From Paracentrotus lividus (Eukaryota; Echinodermata; Echinoidea; Camarodonta; Echinidae): a DNA stretch of 64,000 nucleotides. The notes beneath the pieces are model-generated. The model saw nothing but the letters and a program-made list of their open reading frames with translations, was not told where the DNA came from and did not search any database. Made by a program: the position numbers and the translations under genes. The DNA is taken from positions 29,258,997-29,322,996 of the forward strand of contig CALNVZ010003434.1 in the NCBI GenBank assembly GCA_940671915.1, read 5' to 3'. Shown here piece after piece: positions 36,301 to 48,763 of this stretch. The first letter of the stretch is position 1. Each line of letters starts with the position of its first letter.

Positions 36301-39300
36301 TTCTTCAGGTGGTCGAACACTTGAGTATGTTTTTCTCTTCACCTAGCAATTGAACCTGACCAACCTATTTGAAAGCTGTATATTGAATATATTGAATATT
36401 TTTATGCCTCCGCCACCGAAGGTGGTGCCGGAGGCATTATGTTTTCGGGTTGTCCGTCCGTCCGTCCGTCCGTCCCGTTTTCGTTACGTCGTCGTCCGTT
36501 CCGTTTCGTTCATCGCGATAAATTAAGAATTCCCCCCTCCCCCCCCTCGCACCTCCCCCCGTGTTTGATCGGATACTTTCAAACTTGGATCATGTATTGC
36601 CATATGGTAGGGACAATGATCTGATTAGACTTTGGGGTCATTAGGTCAAAGGTCACAGAGGTCATTGTATGCATGAAAATGGCTCGTTCTCAGCCATAAC
36701 TTAAAAACCGTTTGACGGGTCAACTTCAAACTTGGTATTTGTGTCCTATGGGAGGGCATGAACTGATTAATTTTAGGGTCATGAGGTCAAAGGTAAGGTC
36801 ACAGATTGTCATTGTAACATGAAAATGGTTCGTTTCTCTGCAATAACTTAAGACTGTGTGACGGTCATCTTCAACTTGTATGTGTGGCATATGGAGGGCA
36901 ATGAACTGATTAGATTTTGGGTCAAGGTCACAGGTCATTGTGTAGCGTGAAAATGGCTCTCGTTCTGCGATAACTTACGCGTTGAGGGATCAACTTTCAA
37001 CTTGGATCATATTTACATATGGGAGGGACAATGCCTTCAGATTTTGGGGTCATGAGGTCAAAGGTACAGAGGTCATTGTGTACATGAATATGGCTTTGTT
37101 TTCTCGCAATAAACTTAAACCATTTAGTACGGATCAATTTCAAACCTGGGTCATAGTCATGGACGAGACCAATAAACTGAATTAGAATTTAGAGATCATG
37201 AGGTCATAAGTCAGGCCAAGGACAATTAGTGTACGTGAAATAGGCTGTATCTTGCGAATAACTCTAAGAACAGTTTTGATGGATGGAACATTCAAACTTT
37301 GGTCATGTGGCATATGTGTAGGAGAACATGCAATTATTTGATAATTTTGAGGTCATGAAGTCAAAGGTGCATATGGTCCACAGACATCATTGTAACACTG
37401 TTAAATGGCACGTTACTTGTGTAACTTTGAACCGTTTATGATCAACTATCAACTGGGTCATGTGGGTAGGAAATGATTGATAACTTATTAGATTTTTGAG
37501 GTCAGGACATCAAGGTCACTGGTTATTTATGTAAGACTGACTCTGTTTGTGGCATTTCTGAAGGACTTTGACAGATCTAACTTAAACATGTATTATCCTT
37601 TTTATTACATCAAGTAGCCTCCTTCCTAGTTTGAATAATTCTGATGATACTATTACTAATAGATTATGGGGTCAATATCTCAGAATGTAATGGTATATAA
37701 TGGATGTAATATCTTCACATGCGCATGCCTTTTTTATCCGTGTGGCAATAACGGAGGTCATGCCCGACGTTGCGCGGTCGAAGATTCATCTAGTTTATTT
37801 ATTTAATTTATTTAATTTATTTAATTCAGTTTCTTTTTTATTTTATTCTATTCTATTAATTTTTTATTTTTTTATTTTTATGTTATTGTTTAATATCTTA
37901 ATTGTTAATTTTTAAATTTTCTTAAATTTATTTATGCTGTAATTTCATTATTTATTTGATTATTTTTGTATTATATAATATTTATCATTTTTTTTATTTT
38001 TTTTTTTTTTGGGGGGGTGGGGGGGAGGGGGCTTATATGATTCCTAGTTTTATTCTGTAAACCACATTTACTAGTATGTATAGTAAGGGAGGTTTGATCA
38101 GGTAGTCTCCTGCCAGTTTATATTCCCATTAATATCTGGTGGTCATGGCACGTATGCAGTTTCAGATTAACTCTTGTTAACACTCCCAAGGTCTGAAGTG
38201 TTCCAGTGTGCAAACAGAACTCCACATCCACTATTCCACACATAATATGTTTCAGAGTTGCCAACCTTGTTGCCTGTGAATAAGCTAGCTGAGGTGTTGC
38301 TGAGAGTCAAACTTGGACCCACCATGTTGTGTAGACTGGTAGCTAATGTTCCAGACAGCTTCTTTCAAGGTGAGTGGGGATGACAGTTTTTATGGATCAA
38401 TGTCTCTGCCTCCTGAACGTGGTTAATTGCCACATGATGGTCTAAACCCACTTTGGCTAATATGCATTTGGTCTTATCCAACATGGTCTAATTTCATTTC
38501 GTCCACAACCAGTTTAATTGTCTACTAGATCAATTCAAGTAGCAAACTGGTAATAGACCAAATATCCCTTTGGGTATTAGACGAAAAACAACTAGACAAA
38601 AATGCAATGGGACCATTTGGCTAAGCATGTATTAGACCAAGCGTAAATTGAACCAAATTGTTATTAGGTCGCTTGGGTTTAGCCCATGTGTCATAAAAAA
38701 AGAAAAGAATTAGACTAACTTCTATTAGACATAATGGATATAAACCCTGGACACATCCTGCAAATATTGATCGCTTAGAGAATATACCCTTCCCATAATT
38801 ACCACTACTCATTCTCCTGAAGATGGTGGGAACATGTTCACCAAAACATCTAGAGAGTAGGTCCTTTTCATCAGGACCACTCGTAACCTCAAGAAAACTT
38901 GGTGCACTTTGAAACCATCCACTGCTAGTGAATCCTTCAAAGAATATTAATGATCGTTATCCGTTTCTTGACTTTGATAATTAGACTAGAAGGGCTGAAG
39001 TCAATGTTATTTCAAAACCCATTTTGTTTCCAAATATTAATAAGGCAGTGAATATTAATGCGGTTAACAGCTTGCACAAAAAAAAAAAAAGAACTGCGAT
39101 GGGAGGTGTTATAATACCTATAAAATATCATAATGGCAGGATCCAGAAAAGCACAGAAAGGCTTGTTGAAAGTTTCCCTTAAACAGAGAATGACTTAAAA
39201 TGTTGTTGGAAAGAGTCTTGCATACTCGATAATTGACATGACAGAGACATTGAATTCTCTATGAGTTATTATATCCTCATTTTGCTTACTATCATATTAC

Positions 39301-42300
39301 TATCATATTTTTCCAGTATGTACCATGTTGATCAAAAGTGGAGAACGACAGGATGGGGACAGTATTGGTGGAAGAAGAAGGACTGAAAGTTTGAGACTAC
39401 TAGCAGCCATGAATCCCAGTCAGACACTAACCCTTCGTGCATTAGCTGTAAGTATTCTCACACTCTGTTCTTTAGCTGTTTAAGAATCCTAACTCTGACT
39501 CCAGACATTAGCCGTAAGTTTTCTAGTCTGAAACTTAATTAACATTAATCAACACCAATAATCTTTGGTAAAATTGAACAACACTATGAAAAGAAACAGT
39601 ATTGCAGAAGTGGTCTAGAGGAATCGGGATGACATGTAACTGAGTTGCTGTTCTCGACCGTGGTGAAGTAATTGGGTACTGGCAAGAATAATTTACTTCA
39701 TTGTTTCATTGTCATAACATGGCAGCTTTGGAAAAGCCATAACGATAATCTAAAGCTCTCTGAAGCACGCAACGTAGAGATATTTATTGATATTTCATGC
39801 ATGATGTATACACAAGTAGAATAACATTTATCACTTTTCAAATAGAAATATATGTAGATAATGTTTTGAAAAGAAAAATTGTTTTTTTAAAGTAGATTTG
39901 CCTTCATATTATGCAAATAGCACTTAAGAGGGTGAGAAAAACTATTTTCATAATGTTGTCCTGTTGTTGTTGATTTCAGGTTGAGCAATGCCGTCTGCCA
40001 GGTCTAGCTGTAGCTCTATCCTTGGACCATGCCGTCAGGAAGAAAGCTGCAGGAGAACAGGGAGACTTGGTCAGCTTTCTAAGTGGACTACTCCTCAGGA
40101 GTGGCTCTGCCGTTCGCATCTGGTTCGCTCAGTTTGTCGTCACAAGTCAGAAGGTAGGGTTCGTGAAACGTTCGTTGACGCCACATTTGCTCACGCGACA
40201 ATTACTCCCGGTTTTATTTTGTCTAAGATAAGGGTTAGAGTTGCGATAAGGTTTTATGTTAGGGTCAGGTACAGTTTTAAATCCAGGGCTAAAATTTCTG
40301 ATTCTTTTAGTACGCAGGATTAACCCTAATAAGACTGGGGTGTTTTGGTAGCTGTCAAGACTGGGGGGGGGCATGATGGCCCCCCCCCCAAGATTGCAGC
40401 CGCTGATCCCGCGACCGCGCTGAAAATTTGCATGATGGTAGTGTACCATGTAATCTACAAGACTGCGCTGTTAATTTTTCCGAAATAATATATATTTTTT
40501 TTATATGAATTAATTATTCTAATTTATGCATGAAATTATAGTTCTGGCTCTAATTGACAAAATAAAGTTTCTAGAATGCTCATTTGTGTATTATTATTCC
40601 TTATAGCATTCCTAACAATTGTAGTAGGAAAAAATTCTTGTATCAAAATTAATTTCTTATGTATTTTATTGCTCTATGAATTTCTTATGTATTTCCTTGT
40701 TTTTTCGACCTTTTGTTTTTCTTTGTTTTTTTCTCAGAAATTCTTGAAGAACCATTTTGAAGCATATTAATGCTAAAATAAATTGATTTCAGCCAATGAA
40801 AGTGAAAATAACTATATCTTTATGAATAAGGTGACGGATGTTTTTGAAAAATCGCGCAGCGTCGTAACGGTGTGACCGATTTTTGCAAAAATGGTTTCAA
40901 AAGATGCGCGGGACTTGAAAGTACTAAAGTAAAAAGCTAGCAAGCGGTGCGATCAAAAAAATTTGCGCGGCGGAATGGTCGCGGAATATGTTGAGGGGGG
41001 GGCCATGATGCCCCCCCAGTCTTTTTAGGGTTAAAAGCATATCAATTGTTGATGGAGCGAATGTCCTGGAATCCATTGGTCATGATCTTATATCTCTCTT
41101 TGGCTTCCAATCATGTCTCTTGTCATCTTTCCATAGATCATGAAAATATGTTGTGGTACTACTCTGCAGCCTATCTCAAAGGTGGTTCTTTCACTTAACA
41201 GATTAGAATAATTGAGGGGTTTTATCCATATTTCAGTTCCATGTAAATATCATTGCTAGACTGTGGTTCACTTGTGATGAGTGGTTCTACAGTCTACAAC
41301 TAGTTTGCTCTGTTTGTAGTCACAAGCCACAGGATACATGAAGTATTGGTAAAACACTTGATATATCTTGTATGTTTTTGTCTTTTCATATTGTCCTTTT
41401 GCCCTCTTTATATAATGTAGAAGTGTCTTTGTGGTGTACTGACTAGACTAAGGATCCAAATGTTGTGTATGATCCCTGGCAAGGTGCCCATTTCCTTGAA
41501 CAGAGCATTTTGTCTCTCCTGGGTACTTGATATATTTCATTGATATGCTTCATTCTAGCTTCTTCTTCTTGAGTCCTTTCTCCTATTCTACTGTTTGATT
41601 TGTAATTAACCTGATTACATTTAAAGTTGATAGTATGCGTTGTATATATTGATTATTCGGGGAATCCAACTCAGAATTAGACTCTACCCATTAACCTGTT
41701 GGAGACGAGCTGATTTGGCTACAACACACATTTCCCATAGACCTCAGCCCGAATATATTCGGGCTCAGTCCCCAACGGGTTAAGTACTGAACGCAGGCTA
41801 TCCCATTAGGCGAAAGAGTAGTAAGATCAGCTTGGGAGCAGGGCTAGGGGAGAAGAGGGCATTGTAGAAGGTGACTCATGGTCTCCTCTCCGCATTCGCA
41901 TACTGGCCTTCCTTTAGTGTCGATGCCCCATTTGGCCATCAATACCTTGCAACGGCCAACTCCAGCCCGCAGGCGATTCAGACAGAGCCAGAAAGGCCAG
42001 GGTTCACGGAATCCTGGTGGGAGAGCTTCTAGCTTATCAGATATAACTAGGTTTATATTGTAAAGCACCAGTCTCATCTTAATAGGTTATGCAACCACTT
42101 TACATGCCACCAAAAACCATTTCCCTAAAGAAGAAAGTTGATTTAAATGATTACCGCTAGGAAAGTTGTAAAGGTTGATTGATTATTTATAATATACATT
42201 TATATATTTTCACACATTTCAGTTGAAGCAAGAGAACACCATATTGCAGTGCCTCAGGGATCATCTCCTACAAGAACTGAAATCAATCACCCCCTCCGAG

Positions 42301-45300
42301 GAACACTTTGGGGACCTCCCCGCTAAGAATGTGGTACAGGCCAGTGCTTTCATGAGGCTGTACTGTGCCCTTAAGGGGATTGCTGGCATGAAGTAAGAAA
42401 ATTTAGATTCATATTTTTGTTTTGCTCTAATTAGATGATTTCAACCGAATGTAGAAATTTCATGTTAATTTTCTTTTTTAACGTATGGAAAATTAAGGAT
42501 GAATATAGTGAATAATAGCATCTTAGAGTGGTTTTATGTAATTAAAAAAATGTATACAGTCAAAAGATGGGTCTTTGTCTATAGTTTGGGGGCAATCATA
42601 TCAAAAAACATTCCCTTGGCCTTTGGGGTTATGTTTTGCAAATATTTCACGAATTATATTGCTGTCAAATTGTATATATTTAGTGAATTGTAAAAATGAG
42701 AAAAAAAGCTGGTTACTGGCAGTTTGAAGACTTGAGGGTTAATATCTTCCTTCTTGGATATGTTCTCTTTCTTTCAGGTTCAGTGAAATAGAGACCAAAC
42801 AGCTATTACGTCTCCTGACGAGCCACCCTCCTCCTACTGCTGCTGGTATCAGGTTCATCTCCATGGGCCTCTGTATGCTACTTGCCTGTCCATTCTTAGT
42901 CAGGTAGGGAGGAAACTGGCTCATTGGAACAGCCATATGTTTCTTTATTATCTAAAGATGTCTTTTGTAACTGTATGTTTTCTTTACTAGATAAATAATA
43001 GTTTTAACAATAATAATTCACATGGAGATAGCTTATGTCTATTCATATTATAGGAATTATTGTTTACTGCATCAGAGTTGCGAATCTTTATTTTTTAATG
43101 AAAAGCTGTTGAAGGTGGACAAAATTATTTTATCAAAACCAGAGCCCCTTATAAATGTTTTGCAGTTGATTGCAACTGACTTGCGATTAATATCTATGGC
43201 AACTCTCTTCTCTATGGGATAAAAATTTGTGTTGTTTTCAATTTAGATCACTTACAACTTCAGAATATTTGGCTATGGAAGTAATGATTATCAAATCTTC
43301 CAGAGGGACATTTCTAGCAACTGCTAGAATGTTTGATGTATAATTAAACCTTTGAATGTATAGATTCAGTCTCTTTTACAGTCTAGTTCAATATTGAATA
43401 CCAGTGCTTTGTGGTATAGCTGTTAAATTGTTTTATTGTGATAGATATTTTGAATGTCTTTTGTCTTCTTGATACAGTGGTGATGATGAGAAAATAGTGA
43501 CACAATGGATTAACTGGTTAGTCAAGGAAGGACCAAGGTTTGAAACGTAAGTAGAGGTTGGATGTCCGTACACTTATCAAAATTGATTCCATGTTTTCTG
43601 TCTTTGGATTAAGTCAAAGATATACTTTGAATAGTGCTTATCATCATCAATATTTGTTTTCCACTATATTTTCTACCATTTTGTCCTAAAAAACTACAAA
43701 GGCATTGTTTGTAGACCTTTTTAAATGGTTGATAAACATGGACTGTCTGGACACCCAACCCGTCTGGACATCCAATAACTGGGTGCACGACCTAATGCTA
43801 AAAAAAAATTAAACGTATGTAGAGTCACTGAATAAGACAAGACACACCTTGAAATATGCATGACTTTCAATGCATTAACTTTGCAATCTATAGAGGGAAA
43901 ATGACTTTATTATTATTTTTTGTTTTACTTATTGTGAAGCTTGTCATGATGCTTACAAAATAAAATTTTCGGGGTTTCCTCTTTACATTCACTGACAGCA
44001 TGTAGGGCCCACAGCTCGGATTTTTGCAAATCTACAAATAGATCCCTTAGTGGTTTCGAACTCCCGATTAATATTATTATGTGTTATGGTTTGTTTTCAG
44101 GGAGAGTGGTGTCAGTGCTTCCTTCAGTGAGATGTTGCTACTTATGGCCATTCTATTTCATAACAATCAGATGCAAGCCATCGTTGGTTTAGTCTGTGTC
44201 ACACTCGGAATGAAGGTAGGTTTGTTTTACAGTCTGCTCCTGATATAAAGATCACTGATATAACAAGATTTCACTAGAACAAGGCCATTCTCCTGTTTTA
44301 TCCGACAAATTTGCTCTCAGCCAATCAGATGCAAGCATTTCAGTAGCTTATAACAGTTTGTCGGATAAAACGTCCGACAAGTCCTTTCATGAAATGCCCC
44401 CCTGATCCCAATTGGTGCAAAGCTATGTTTTCACCGTTCAGTATAACAAGTTTTTTTTTAATGGCAAGTCGCTTGGTCCCAGTCTCGTTGTAATAGGAGT
44501 TGACTGTAGTACCTTATACGAGTATATTGCTTTTAAACGTCTTTTAATAACTGAAGGTGAGAGCATTTTCCACCTGTATTCATTCCTACGTTTAAAACAA
44601 TTACGTTCAGTAACACTGGACACAATTAGGTTGGAGTTACAACTTTTTTTTATTTCCCAAAGCTTTTTATCCTAGCCAGACATGGTGACCTGTGACAAAG
44701 ATTCTGCTGGGATCGAACTCAGGCATAATTTTGATTCACTTTTACTCTACCTACTCTCTTTTATTGGATAACAGTTTCAGAAGTTCTTTTTTCTATTCTT
44801 TAATTCCCAGTACAAAGTATACTCACAGAGGAAAGCCGTGCTAATGATTATGACTTGGATTCATTTTTGTTTTTGTTTATTATATAGATTGCCATGAGAA
44901 CAAATTCTCTAGCCAAGATGAGGCTTCTGTTCATTCAAGACATATTCACAGAACAGGTATGTATCTTTCTCTTAAAATTGTGTTTATGATATCAACATAT
45001 TGATATGATTTTAGGCGAGGTCAAATTGTCTCCAAATACTGGTGACCCCAGGAAAAAGTGTTGTTGTTTCTCATCAAACACTGACCAGTTTTCCTCCCAA
45101 AGCTGTTCATGGGATCCTTAGTCTTTCTTGTGCATTGTATTCTAAATTTCAATATGTGTCATTTTTTTCCTTTTTCCACTTTTGTTGAATGACCAATACC
45201 AAATAAAGTGTTGTTTACTTCCTTTGTATGAATACCTATTTGCCACCATCAACCCTGGTGAGAAAAATGTAAATGATATGAAGAAATCATTGAATGCTTT

Positions 45301-48300
45301 AGTGCCTTATAAGGATTGAATAAGCTAAAGTCAGGATAATTGTAGCACTGGTTGTATTCTAAGAACTTTTTAAAAACCAATTTGTTATCATTATGTAGGT
45401 GGCAGCAGCTCATGCAGTGACTGTAGCCGTCACCCCTAAACTGAGTGCTGCAACTACGGGGTTCCTTCCTGTCCACTGTGTGTTCCAGCTGCTCAAGAGT
45501 AGAGCCTTCACCAAACACAACATTCCCATCAAAGTAAGTACATTCATAATGATAATGATGATATTTATGGTGATGGTGATGATGGTGTTCTTGTTGATTG
45601 AAATGATGATGATGAGGATGTAACCAAGTTCTGCAACTGTAGGTTGCAGTCTACTGTGTGTTGCGATTACTCAAGAATGTTGATAGTAACAACAATGATG
45701 AGGACAATTTTACTGCCAATGTTATTGGTTATGAGTAATCCTTTGAAAGCTCAGTTTTTTTTTTGTTAAGGTTTTTTGCACAGAATCTATGCAATACTGT
45801 ATCAATCGTGTAATAAAGGTTAATAATGTTGGTAAAGTTCCTGTTTCTCACTTGCATTTTATCTATCAAGGATTGGTTGTTCAGACAGATGTGCAATGCT
45901 ACTGCACCCCTCCATCCGCTTCTCCCGACACTCATCGAAGCCTTTGTGACCTCCGTCGTCATGCCAACCCAGTCGGGCTCCAAGCACCTGCGGAACGCTC
46001 CACTCACCGAGACGGAAATCCTGTCGGTTTTTAAATCCTCGGCCGTGTCTCTGGTGAAGGGGTCAGATGTCATGGAAGTGGATGTGAAGGCAGAGGTGGG
46101 GGAGGAGGAGCGGACAACGGCACAGCTTCTCATGCTCTACTATGTACTCCTCTATGAAGACTGTGTGCTGAATAATATGAAACATCTCAGTGAGTCTAAA
46201 TATTTCCTCCTTTGATTCTGATTCATATTGCCTGTTGAGAGCCAGAAGGATGTGAACACTGTTGTGAATGTTTTTTCCTGCACCACCCCTACTACCCCAA
46301 ACTTAAACCATTGTAACTCCACCAGAATGTTACCTAGAACAATGAAACTTCAAAGGGAGCTAGCACAATAAGATAGCTTCAAAATGAGATCAAATGTGTT
46401 ACATAAACTTTCTTACTCTGAAAACTAGCAAAATGTGTAACAGCCCCACCCTATTTGGGTGGCGAGTTCATAACACACGATCTTCGGCTCTTCACAAATA
46501 ATTAATTTCATCTCTGTGTAGTGTAAGATATTATATATCTGCAGATTCATCTATATCTGTGTATTACATGATTTATGATTAAAATCAGGGTAAAATAATT
46601 GTCTTGAACAAAGTACATGTAACACCTAAAAGTTAAGAAGAGAGCCACCCTGATGACAGGGATTATTTTATTTTTTTTATTGAACACATTTCTGAATTCA
46701 ATTTTGATGTTTCATCTGGCAGTGATCATCAATGAACGACCTTTGACCTACTCCAGCCAGCTCATCTCTCAGCTGCCCATCAAGTACCTGGTACGCCACG
46801 TCCAGACCAAGCAGACGGAGTATGGCGCCCTCTATCCTATCCTGCTGCGCTGCGTGTCGACCCACTACCCCCACCTGTGTCTGGTGGAGGAGTGGCTGGC
46901 TGATGAGGTAGAGGAGACTACCAGACAGAGGATGAGGAAGAGGAAGATTGGAGGAAAGAGGGCCATCAGAGAGAATTGTACCCCAGAGGAACTGGAAAAG
47001 GGTAGGAACATTATGATCATATCAGGGAATGTTTTAACTTCTCAAATTTGATTAGCAATTTTGGTTGATGGGGAAGTACTTGAAAACAAAGTATGTACAG
47101 TCCTATGTAAAAAAAAAAAAAAAAAGTTGCTACACATTTATTTTTTGTGTAGCAACTTCATAGCAAATTGCGTTTCGATACCAGGGAAAGTACTCCCATT
47201 GTGTGATGATAGCAAAGATGCCAAGTGATGTGTTGAATATTTTAATAAGGATGATGTACTCTATAAGGATACTTGTAGGATCATGATTTGATTTTCTCGA
47301 TGATGGATTATATAGAATGAAAGAATTCGTAGTCAGGGTGGCGTTGAGGAAAAGTAAAATGTAAGGAAATGGGTAATGAGAGAAATGGTAGTCCGCAGTT
47401 ATTGAGGTTCTCATTTTAACTAATCAGAGGTGACAAGTGAAGAATCAAATCCAAAATAACAAAAAAAGGGACAATTTAACATTTTGATAGTCAAACTTTT
47501 TTTATATATATCTTGAGTATTCAATAAACTTCATGATGGGAGGTTGCTTGGGAAGACTTGCTTGGTGTTCATTTGCCTGATGAAGCCAACAAAGGTGGGC
47601 TAAACATCGCAACTACAGTGAATTGTAAGTTTCAACAATTTCCACAAAACATTCCATGAAAAATTTATAATTGACTAATATTGTTTCATGATGGGAGCTA
47701 CATGTAACAATGAAAATTGACTATTGCCTCCTAGCCTTGTCTACCGTACTCACCAACCCCACTCCAGCCGTCCTGATCCTGGAATCTCTCTTGGATCGAG
47801 ACAACCCTCAGCTGATGGAGTATGCAGACACCCTAGTGGCCAGTCTCCCTGGACTGCTGGACCCCGAGGTACCACGCAAAGTTACCAGTATGGCGGTCAG
47901 TTTGTGGCATAAACTCAACACTGTCATGCCAAGAAAGTGAGTTATTCCATCAATAATAATAATAAAGTTTATTTCTAAAGCTTGAATTCCACTTGAATTA
48001 TGCGGTCAGGAAAAATCTTATATGGTACAATATATTTTTGTTCCTGTTTTATTTCAAGTACATTCAGAAGGGCTTTAGAATCGTCCTGTTTATAAAGCCT
48101 ACACTTTCCAAGTCTCCCTTGAAAAGCTGTTGTTGCTGAAAAACCTGTTGTTTTGGCATTGTCCTTCAAGGGTTCTATGATTTCTTACATATAATAAAAA
48201 GCCTGTTTATGAAGACCACTTTATTTATATTCACAGAGTGATCTTACTATTCAAGTTTTCATGTAAATGTTCAAAATAAAAGGCATATTCCATGAATAAA

Positions 48301-48722
48301 TAATGTTTATATCAAACTCTCTTGTATTCTCATCTACAGATTGCATGTGATGACAGTGAATGCATTGGTCAAATCCAAACCAGTGAATCCCTTCACAGAG
48401 GAAGATTTGACCCTTGACCCTCTTATAGTACTAAGATGTGATTTACTGGTGTTCAGGTAAGTGGATAGGTAGTTGTTGTATGGGTATGTTTGATATCAGA
48501 ATTAGGAATTTTATATATCATTGAAAATTGAACATTGTATAAACTCCTGTTGTTTTAAGGGTTACATTTCTTTGAATTTGGTGAGTCAAAGAACAAACAA
48601 AAATGTTACACCATGAAAAATATTGTCAAAAATTGATGGAATGTGAATCTTGAAGGGCAAGTCTGAACCAAAAATAAGTTGGTTTTATTAAAAGCAGAAA
48701 CTGAGAGAAACCCCCCCCCCCC

Positions 48723-48763
<41 letters not shown>

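Noticed and set aside
45789-46215. Overlapping plus and minus frames opposite INTS2 exon 13
   Set aside because: They are shadows of the 319-nt INTS2 exon at 45871-46189.
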